Source of the DNA: Candidatus Competibacteraceae bacterium
Lineage (GTDB): Bacteria > Pseudomonadota > Gammaproteobacteria > Competibacterales > Competibacteraceae
NCBI GenBank assembly: GCA_007120095.1
Contig: SKOM01000094.1
Span: 1-5,145, forward strand
Direction: 5' to 3'
Length of the DNA: 5,145 bases
Positions 1-5,145 of the stretch are shown in pieces. The notes beneath the pieces are model-generated. The model made no database searches. It worked only from the letters and a program-made list of their open reading frames with translations, and was not told the DNA's origin. The translations under genes and the position numbers were made by a program. The number at the start of each line of letters is the position of its first letter. Position 1 is the first letter of the stretch.

Positions 1-206
1 AAACATTATGCGTAATCAGGCAGCAGATGACAAGGTATGGCTGGCGAGATCAGTTATGTCAGACTGCGCTATAGTGAGTACACCAAGCTTGAATGCCAAC
101 AATGATGACGTGCTGTACAAGCTTTGTGGCCTTAACGGTCGTCATTAAGCGGGGATTTAGCCGCAAGCCCATAGGCTTTCAGCGTCGATATTGCGGAGAT
201 TAACTG
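1..206. other. Upstream intergenic/leader region, no recognisable gene
   Basis: By hand count of positions 1-180 this stretch is about 48% GC, lower than the protease gene beside it. A frame open from the left edge to a TAA at 146-148 (Met at 8, 46 codons) gives a polar peptide that I cannot assign and that has no visible ribosome binding site. It could be the tail of a gene entering from the left or chance. A TATAGT box (70-75) lacks a matching -35. A small hairpin, AAGCC/GGCTT (165-169 and 174-178, loop CATA), lies 28 bases before the start codon and has no T run after it. Confidence 0.5.
195..198 (+). promoter_or_regulatory. Ribosome binding site of the subtilase gene
   Basis: GGAG (within GCGGAGAT) lies eight bases before the ATG at 207. 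This is ideal Shine-Dalgarno spacing and fixes the start just ahead of the lipoprotein signal peptide. Confidence 0.8.
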
Positions 207-2822
207 ATGCACCAAATAGTTCGAATTATCATCGGGTCAACCGTGCAGCGTCTGGGGCTGGCGGTATTATTGCTCGGTTTAGTCGCCTGCGGCGGCGGCG
301 CTGATGACGATGTCAGCAATGGTACGCCACCGCCAGAGCAACTTACCGTCAGTGGGGTCATTACCGCCATGCCGGGTCATGCGGTCGATGGCAGTACCAA
401 TAATCCGGAATCACCGCTGCGTGACAACAACCGTCCCGATCAAGCTCAACCTCTGCCTAATCCCGTGCGATTAGGCGGTTATGTCACAGCGACACCCACC
501 GGTTGGCCGGGAGACCGCTTTGAACGCCTTGCTGACTCCAGCGATTTCTACCGGGTCGCCTTGGTGGCCGGACAGCGTATCGAATTGAATATCAGCGATT
601 GGACGTCGGACGGGCGGGTTGATCTGGAATTATGGCTGTACGAAATCGGCAACCCGTTGGAGCCGGTGGTGGTCGATGCGGCGGTAGGCACTGGCCCGGT
701 CGAAACATTAGTGGCACCGGCCAGTGGTGAGTATTGGCTGGAGGTGTATGCCTTCCGCGGGGGATCCAATTACCAGCTCAGCATCGGTGAGGTGACGGCT
801 ACGACCACGTCGTCGCCGCAGGATTTACGCCTGAGTACGCCGTTGCTGGCCGACGAAGTGCTGGTGAAAACCCGTCCGCTGACGGCGATACAGCGAGCGA
901 CTGGAGCCTCCGAGCCGTTGGACACCCTGTCTGCGGCCGGTTTGGAGTTGCTCTCCGGAATGCCCGAGCACTGGACGCGCTGGACGGTTGAGCATCCGCA
1001 ACAGGCGGTGCATACCCTTGGAGCGACGGCCCCTGATCGGCCGATGACATTGAGCGCGGAACAACAGCAGCGGTTAGCGATTTTGAATGTAGTCAAAGCG
1101 CTGCGAGACCGACCTGAAGTGGCCCAGGCCGCGCCCAACCAGCCCTTGGCATTGCAACGCGTGCCTAATGATCCGGGTTTCGGCCAGCAGTGGCATTACC
1201 CGCTGATTCAATTACCGCAAGCGTGGGATTTAAGCACCGGCGGTGAACGGCAGGTGATTGTTGCGGTACCGGATACGGGAGTGTTTCTTGCCCATGAGGA
1301 TCTGCAAGGCCAGTTAGTGCCGGGCTATGATTTTGTCGAGCGTCGGGTCGGCGGCGATGATCCTGGTGATGCCGCTGTGGTGGGTGAAAGCAGTTGGCAT
1401 GGCACCCATGTCGCGGGGACGATAGCCGCCCGGACTAATAATAATCGCGGTGTCGCCGGGGTGTCATGGGGTGCACAAATTATGCCGTTACGGGTGATCG
1501 GGCGTGGTAGCGGCTCAATTTATGATCTGGCGCAGGGGATGCGTTATGCCTTGGGCTTACCCAATGATTCCGGAGACGTGCCCGAGCGCCGCGCTGATAT
1601 TATTAACCTCAGCGTGGGCACTAACGCCGATTCGCCCTTATACGCCGAGGTTATCCAAGCGGCGCGTGATCGTGGGGTGATGATTGTGGCAGCAGCCGGT
1701 AATCAGGCTACTGACCGCCCATTGTTTCCTGCGGCCCTCGATGGGGTGATCTCGGTCACAGCGGTGGGGCCGAACAAACAAGCGGCTTCTTACGCCAATT
1801 TTGGTTCCACCATTGATCTGACCGCACCCGGCGGCGAGCAGCGCCAGGGCACTGCATCGGGTGTGTTAAGTACCTGGGTCGAGGTCGTTGGTGGCGAGCG
1901 CCGCAGCAGTTATGGATTTTTACAGGGCACCTCGATGGCGACTCCGCATGTGGCGGGAGTGATCGCGTTAATGCAAGCCATTTATCCGAATTTGGACTAT
2001 GACACCTTCCAGAGTTTACTGGCCTCTGGGCAGATCACCGAAGATCTCGGTTCTACGGGATTTGATCCTCGCTATGGTTGGGGGCTGATCGACGCCTTAC
2101 AAGCGGTTTTTGCCGCTCAGTCATTAGCCGCTGCAGGGCGTCCGTCCAGTATTCTGGTTGCTGAACCCAATACGCTGGATTTCGGCAGCCTCAGCAGCGA
2201 GCAGGTACTGGAAATCCGTCGGCGCGGTGAACAACTGTTGGCGGTCAGCCGGATTGATACCAATGTGAACTGGTTAACTATAGAGCCGTTAGCGGTTGAT
2301 GCCGACCGTTTAGGAGCCTACCGAGTGCGGGTTGACCGCAGCGGTCTGACGCCTGCCACTTATACTGCAACGATTACGGTCACGTCCAGTTTGAACCAGG
2401 TCTTGACGGTGCCGGTCAGTTTACGGGTCGGTGTCAGCGAGCCGGGGGATGTGGGATTGATCTATGTCCTTTTATTGGATGAGGATTTTCGTACGGTGGA
2501 AGAACTGCCAGTGCTGGGTAATGCCGGCGAATACCGCTTCCGCTTCAGCGGACTGGAGCCGGGTGAGTATTTCATTGCTGCCGGTACTGATAACGATAAT
2601 GATGGGTTTATCTGCGATCCCGGTGAAGCCTGCGGCGCGTATCCAACCCTTGGGGTGGCTGATCCCATCCGCGTTGAACAGAATCGGGCGGATCTTGATT
2701 TTGTGATCGGCTATTCCAGTGCTGAACTGCGTGCCAGCGGTACGGCCAGCGAGTCCCTGGAATCCAGAGGTTTACCGCGTTTATCTGTTGATCGGCCGCG
2801 TATGCTTTATGGCACGCCCTGA
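207..2822 (+). CDS. Lipid-anchored subtilisin-like (S8 family) serine protease
   Basis: This is a secreted endopeptidase of the subtilase family, predicted to be attached to the outer membrane by a lipid anchor. Residues 1-27 form a lipoprotein signal peptide with a hydrophobic core (about 17-27) and lipobox LVAC; Cys28 is followed by Gly, which does not match the Asp+2 inner-membrane retention signal. Residues ~65-195 resemble a PPC-type beta-sandwich, and ~214-315 look like a propeptide or inhibitor-like region (starts DEVLVK). The catalytic domain spans ~325-637: Asp356 in VAVPDTG, His398 in HGTHVAG, oxyanion Asn499 in AAGN and Ser576 in GTSMATPHVAG, so all catalytic residues are intact. 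Residues ~650-742 look like a BACON-type beta-sandwich, and ~750-835 a second small sandwich with an acidic DNDNDG loop (795-800) and two Cys (803, 809). The ATG start is supported by GGAG eight bases upstream and by the signal peptide starting there. The natural substrate cannot be read from the sequence. The family call is very secure; the flanking domain names are judged from pattern only. Confidence 0.96.
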   Translation: MHQIVRIIIGSTVQRLGLAVLLLGLVACGGGADDDVSNGTPPPEQLTVSGVITAMPGHAVDGSTNNPESPLRDNNRPDQAQPLPNPVRLGGYVTATPTGWPGDRFERLADSSDFYRVALVAGQRIELNISDWTSDGRVDLELWLYEIGNPLEPVVVDAAVGTGPVETLVAPASGEYWLEVYAFRGGSNYQLSIGEVTATTTSSPQDLRLSTPLLADEVLVKTRPLTAIQRATGASEPLDTLSAAGLELLSGMPEHWTRWTVEHPQQAVHTLGATAPDRPMTLSAEQQQRLAILNVVKALRDRPEVAQAAPNQPLALQRVPNDPGFGQQWHYPLIQLPQAWDLSTGGERQVIVAVPDTGVFLAHEDLQGQLVPGYDFVERRVGGDDPGDAAVVGESSWHGTHVAGTIAARTNNNRGVAGVSWGAQIMPLRVIGRGSGSIYDLAQGMRYALGLPNDSGDVPERRADIINLSVGTNADSPLYAEVIQAARDRGVMIVAAAGNQATDRPLFPAALDGVISVTAVGPNKQAASYANFGSTIDLTAPGGEQRQGTASGVLSTWVEVVGGERRSSYGFLQGTSMATPHVAGVIALMQAIYPNLDYDTFQSLLASGQITEDLGSTGFDPRYGWGLIDALQAVFAAQSLAAAGRPSSILVAEPNTLDFGSLSSEQVLEIRRRGEQLLAVSRIDTNVNWLTIEPLAVDADRLGAYRVRVDRSGLTPATYTATITVTSSLNQVLTVPVSLRVGVSEPGDVGLIYVLLLDEDFRTVEELPVLGNAGEYRFRFSGLEPGEYFIAAGTDNDNDGFICDPGEACGAYPTLGVADPIRVEQNRADLDFVIGYSSAELRASGTASESLESRGLPRLSVDRPRMLYGTP

Positions 2823-3693
2823 AGCCACTCCGGCTGGCGTGGCCAGTGGCATCCAACTGATGTTGCTGGCCATGTTGCTGTTGGCGGCCAACGACGCCAT
2901 GGCCAAATACCTCAGCACGATGTATCCGGTATTACAAGTGTTGTGGTTGCGGGCTATGGGATTTTTGCTGTTCGCTCTGGCGGTTGCTTATCGTGCGGGG
3001 CGCTTGCGGGGAATGTTGCGTTCCCAGCGGCCCGGTTTGCAGACCCTGCGGGGGCTGCTGATGGCACTGCAAATGGCCGTCATTATGGTGTCGTTTTGGT
3101 TATTGCCCATGGCCGAGGTGGCGGCTGTACTTTCGGCAGCACCCTTGGTGGTGGTTGCGCTGGCGGTGCCGGTGTTGGGTGAACGGGTCGGGTTACACCG
3201 CTGGGCGGGGGTGGTCATCGGCTTTGTTGGAGTATTGCTGATTATCCGTCCTGGCTCAGCCTTGTTTGATTGGACACTGTTGTTGCCCGTGTTGGGGGCG
3301 ATACTGTGGGGCAGTTATCAAATTATGGTACGCATCGTCAGTGAATACGATGATTCCATGACCACTTTGCTGTATACCGCCGTGGTGGTGGCCATCATAT
3401 TCACCGTGATCTCCCCGTGGCAATGGGTAAACCCTGCGCCCGAGGACTGGCTATGGTTTATCCTGCTGGGCGTGATTAACAGCGTGGCGCATTACGCCAT
3501 GATTGTGGCCTTAGGACGCGCTCCGGCGTCCTTGCTACAGCCGTTTGTTTACAGCGGTATTGTTTGGGCTACTTTACTGGGGTGGCTGGTTTTTGCCGAT
3601 TTACCGGATCGCTGGGCCGTGGCCGGGATGCTATTGGTCACCGCCGGGGGCTTGTATGTGATGTACCGCGAGCGGCGTCGGGCGGGTTCATAG
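2809..3693 (+). CDS. EamA/DMT-superfamily inner-membrane transporter
   Basis: This is a 294-residue integral membrane protein of the drug/metabolite transporter superfamily, made of two tandem EamA repeats (about residues 14-147 and 157-287), each with about five hydrophobic helices. Family hallmarks are the start of helix 1 with AANDAMAKYL (26-35), the end of repeat 1 with PVLGERVGLHRWAGVVIGF (121-139) followed by VLLIIRPG, and the matching end of repeat 2 with LVFADLPDRWAVAGMLLV (270-287). The C-terminus YRERRRAGS is basic, as expected for a cytoplasmic tail. Members export or import small metabolites such as amino acids, nucleotide derivatives or drugs; the substrate here is unknown. The ATG at 2809 gives the usual family length of about 290-300. 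A GTG at 2719 would add 30 residues that are read out of frame from the protease gene and do not look like a transporter N-terminus. No clear Shine-Dalgarno precedes 2809; the start sits inside the last codons of the protease gene (14-base overlap), so translation is probably coupled to it. Confidence 0.93.
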   Translation: MARPEATPAGVASGIQLMLLAMLLLAANDAMAKYLSTMYPVLQVLWLRAMGFLLFALAVAYRAGRLRGMLRSQRPGLQTLRGLLMALQMAVIMVSFWLLPMAEVAAVLSAAPLVVVALAVPVLGERVGLHRWAGVVIGFVGVLLIIRPGSALFDWTLLLPVLGAILWGSYQIMVRIVSEYDDSMTTLLYTAVVVAIIFTVISPWQWVNPAPEDWLWFILLGVINSVAHYAMIVALGRAPASLLQPFVYSGIVWATLLGWLVFADLPDRWAVAGMLLVTAGGLYVMYRERRRAGS

Positions 3694-3707
3694 CGGAGCC
3701 AGCGCAT

Positions 3708-4211
3708 TTACTCGTCATGGTGATGATCATCATCATGACTCATGCTTTTGGTCGCCCAAACCCCAGCCGCAATGACCGCTGCAATGGCCAGGCCAAAATA
3801 CAGGGTATCCACGCTGGCACCGATCTCTACAGCCTGCTCCAAGAACTGGATGACCAAAATCACCATAGCAACTTGGATTAGCGTGATTTTCAGATCATGA
3901 AAGTTATTAATCGACAGTGCCCTGAGAAACTCACTTTTTTGCGTAGCATCGGTGATAATAAACAGTCGGTACAGGCTTACCGCAATGATCTGGAAAGTGA
4001 CGGCAATCAGCAAAGTGTCGAGAACTTTTAATAATTTAACAGCCAGTCGTTTGCCCCCGTCGGCACTTGATGGCACCAGAGACACAAAGTCAATCACGAT
4101 ATGAAATACGACATGGATACTCACAATATACAGCATAACGGCGGCCAGCGAAGAGACCACAATGGTGACAACCACCAGCAAACGACTATTATTAAAAATC
4201 TGTTCTATCAA
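3708..4211 (-). CDS. UPF0114/YqhA-like small inner-membrane protein
   Basis: This is a 167-residue membrane protein that I assign to the YqhA (UPF0114) family, whose function is not established. Four hydrophobic segments are visible: about 11-32, 60-85, 107-127 and 136-155. Family-like features are the short amphipathic start (IEQIFNNSRLL), the VKLLKVLDTLLIAV helix with a charged KxLD pair, and the conserved-looking INNFHDLKITLIQV stretch before the third helix. The reading frame extends upstream to a TTG at 4310, but I choose the TTG at 4211: GAGG sits eight bases before it, the resulting protein starts like E. coli YqhA (remembered as MERFLENA and about 164 residues), and the 33 upstream residues are polar and unlike the family. 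The tail (159-167) is HDDDHHHDE, which could bind a divalent metal; this is inference. The gene is clearly more AT-rich than its neighbours. It converges on the transporter gene with a 14-bp gap, and the dehydrogenase lies 85 bp upstream on the same strand. Confidence 0.82.
   Translation of the reverse strand: MIEQIFNNSRLLVVVTIVVSSLAAVMLYIVSIHVVFHIVIDFVSLVPSSADGGKRLAVKLLKVLDTLLIAVTFQIIAVSLYRLFIITDATQKSEFLRALSINNFHDLKITLIQVAMVILVIQFLEQAVEIGASVDTLYFGLAIAAVIAAGVWATKSMSHDDDHHHDE
3714..3739. repeat. 26-bp near-perfect palindrome at the convergent gene junction
   Basis: The sequence reads GTCATGGTGATGA and then TCATCATCATGAC. Twelve of the thirteen symmetric pairs are Watson-Crick; the exception (3720 with 3733) is G opposite T, which is a G-U wobble in the + strand transcript. 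It can fold as an 11-pair stem with a GATC loop in RNA from either strand. It lies wholly inside the last codons of the YqhA-like gene (Ser158 to Asp166, the His/Asp tail), 20 bases past the stop codon of the transporter. A short TTTT run at 3746-3749 lies downstream on the + strand, so it might act as a weak terminator or mRNA 3' end stabiliser for the protease-transporter message. The stem is AT-rich and is not a textbook terminator. Alternatively it is only a by-product of repeated GAT and CAT codons. Confidence 0.6.
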
Positions 4212-4219
4212 TGATTCAG

Positions 4220-4223
4220 CCTC
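4220..4223 (-). promoter_or_regulatory. Ribosome binding site deciding the TTG start at 4211
   Basis: On the minus strand, GAGG is followed by the eight-base spacer CTGAATCA and then TTG. Between 4310 and 4211 the frame has no ATG or GTG and only these two TTG codons, so this site decides the start of the YqhA-like gene. Confidence 0.6.
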
Positions 4224-4255
4224 GTTATGACACCAATCTATAGTGATTTGCTCTC

Positions 4256-4274
4256 GCCCTGTACTATAAAGGGC
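4256..4274 (-). promoter_or_regulatory. Candidate promoter with overlapping inverted repeat upstream of the YqhA-like gene
   Basis: The minus strand has TATAGT (4263-4268), five of six bases matching a sigma-70 -10 box, in the 85-bp gap after the dehydrogenase stop codon. It is framed by the inverted repeat GCCCT/AGGGC (arms 4270-4274 and 4256-4260, nine-base spacer), which could be an operator or a short RNA hairpin. No convincing -35 box lies 16-18 bases upstream, so the promoter call is weak. If used, it would give a leader of roughly 45 bases. Confidence 0.25.
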
Positions 4275-4296
4275 ACTGTAAATGGCTATATGCCGA

Positions 4297-5145
4297 TTAT
4301 TGAACGGCAATCACAACTTTACCAAAATGCCGTCCAGCGGCCAGATGCTCAAATGCCGCCGGGGCATCGTCAAACTCAAACACCCGATCGATGACCGGTG
4401 CTAACTGATGAGCACGGATCGCACGGTTCATGGTGTGAAAGTCATCGCGGCTGCCTACGGTGATCCCTTGTACAGTCAGGCTGCCCATTAGAATCGGGGT
4501 GAGGGTTACGGTCGCGGCGGCACCGGATAAAATACCGATGATTGCCACGAAACCACCGACACGCAGTGCAGCCAGTGACTGGGCAAAAGTTTCCGCACCG
4601 CCGACTTCGACGATATGATCGACCCCGCGCCGATCTGTTAACTGCCGGGCGATTTTATGCCATTCGGGCTGGTTGCGGTAGTTAATCGTATGGTCGGCAC
4701 CCAGACGTTGAGCCTGTTCGAGCTTGGCATCGCTGGACGAGGTGATGATAACGGTTGCGCCGACCAATTTTGCAAATTGCAAGGCAAACAGTGCCACCCC
4801 GCCGGTACCCTGGATCAGCAGCGTATCACCGACCCGCAGGGGGCGGTATTTATTGAGTGCATTCCAGGCGGTCAGAGCGGCGCAGGGCAGGGTAGCGGCC
4901 TGGGCATAGCTCAGATGTTCAGGAATCGGCACCACGCCTTGAGCGGATAAGCACGCATATTCGCTTAATACGCCATCCAAAGGCCCGCCCAGGGTGGCAC
5001 TGCGCAGGCGCTCGCGGCTGGGTTCACCACCTTGCCAGGTTTGTGAAAATGTACCTATGACTCGGTTGCCAATAGCGATGTCTGTGACCCCCTCGCCAAC
5101 CGCCACCACCTCACCGGCACCGTCCGAGACCGGAATCAACGGTAA
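4297..5145 (-). CDS. Zinc-independent medium-chain NAD(P)-dependent alcohol dehydrogenase/quinone reductase family, N-terminus cut by window edge
   Basis: The visible 282 residues are the larger C-terminal part of a medium-chain dehydrogenase/reductase (MDR) enzyme, a soluble cytoplasmic oxidoreductase using NAD(P)H. The frame stays open to the right edge, and the first visible residues LPLIPVSDGAGEVVAVG match an internal family motif. Since full-length relatives have about 335-340 residues, roughly 55-60 residues are missing. The nucleotide-binding Rossmann fold begins with LIQGTGGVALFALQFAKLVGA (Gly-rich loop at visible residues 113-118) and continues with ATVIITSSSDAKLEQAQRLGADHTINY. The end RHFGKVVIAVQ is a typical family C-terminus. 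The four-cysteine structural zinc lobe of classical alcohol dehydrogenases is absent: the equivalent segment, FSQTWQGGEPSRERLRSATL, has no Cys. This places it with the non-zinc MDR branch. The substrate (aldehyde, alcohol or quinone) cannot be told. The TTG at 5139 falls within the conserved motif and is not the start. Confidence 0.94.
   Translation of the reverse strand, partial: LPLIPVSDGAGEVVAVGEGVTDIAIGNRVIGTFSQTWQGGEPSRERLRSATLGGPLDGVLSEYACLSAQGVVPIPEHLSYAQAATLPCAALTAWNALNKYRPLRVGDTLLIQGTGGVALFALQFAKLVGATVIITSSSDAKLEQAQRLGADHTINYRNQPEWHKIARQLTDRRGVDHIVEVGGAETFAQSLAALRVGGFVAIIGILSGAAATVTLTPILMGSLTVQGITVGSRDDFHTMNRAIRAHQLAPVIDRVFEFDDAPAAFEHLAAGRHFGKVVIAVQ

Noticed and set aside
84..124. 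Two CAAGCTT copies 34 bases apart
   Set aside because: AAGCTT is itself palindromic and short; two copies are expected by chance and no third copy or longer homology is present.
8..148. 46-codon frame at the left edge
   Set aside because: It is open to the edge and could be a gene tail, but its polar peptide is unfamiliar, no ribosome binding site precedes Met at 8, and a second frame is also open over part of it.
770..1138. Long minus-strand frames opposite the protease gene
   Set aside because: They lie opposite a clear conserved gene, their peptides are rich in Ser, Arg and Ala as expected of antisense shadow frames, and none shows a recognisable domain.
2719..2808. GTG start extending the transporter by 30 residues
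   Set aside because: The extra residues overlap protease coding sequence and are not typical of a transporter start; the ATG at 2809 gives the family length.
3564..3881. Plus-strand frame across the convergent junction
   Set aside because: It overlaps the transporter end and runs antisense to the YqhA-like gene, with no recognisable domain; its Met/Ile-rich part is just the complement of the His/Asp tail codons.
4291..4309. TGCCG/CGGCA hairpin over the dehydrogenase stop codon as a terminator
   Set aside because: The stem is only five bases with a nine-base loop and no T run follows on the minus strand.
4657..4950. Plus-strand frames opposite the dehydrogenase
   Set aside because: They are antisense to a strongly conserved enzyme and encode no recognisable protein.

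Overview
The window looks like ordinary chromosomal DNA from a Gram-negative bacterium, most likely a gammaproteobacterium. The evidence is a lipoprotein signal peptide with a Gly at +2 (outer-membrane type sorting), a YqhA/UPF0114-type membrane protein, tightly packed genes and moderately high GC (about 60% in lines counted by hand inside the transporter and dehydrogenase genes). No phylogenetic marker is present, so a finer placement would be a guess.

Layout. Positions 1-206 are a leader or intergenic stretch with no recognisable gene; a good ribosome binding site lies at its right end. Positions 207-2822 (+) encode an 871-residue lipid-anchored subtilase (S8 serine protease) with N-terminal and C-terminal beta-sandwich modules around a complete Asp/His/Ser catalytic domain. 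Its last 14 bases overlap the start of a ten-helix EamA/DMT-type transporter (2809-3693, +), so these two probably form a translationally coupled pair. After a 14-bp convergent gap, two genes lie on the minus strand: a small UPF0114/YqhA-like membrane protein (3708-4211) with a His/Asp-rich tail, and upstream of it a zinc-independent medium-chain NAD(P)-dependent dehydrogenase that runs off the right edge (4297-5145).

How the genes fit together. Only the protease and transporter are physically coupled. One can imagine a surface protease linked to metabolite export or import, but nothing in the sequence identifies the transporter substrate, so no pathway is claimed. The dehydrogenase and the YqhA-like gene point the same way with an 85-bp gap that contains a weak candidate promoter, so they may be co-transcribed or separate.

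No mobile element, CRISPR array, tRNA, rRNA or evident novel multi-gene system was seen. The points most worth a second look are a 26-bp near-perfect palindrome that also encodes the His/Asp tail at the convergent junction, the 14-base protease-transporter overlap, a TTG start that corrects the YqhA-like gene, and the low GC of that gene relative to its neighbours.
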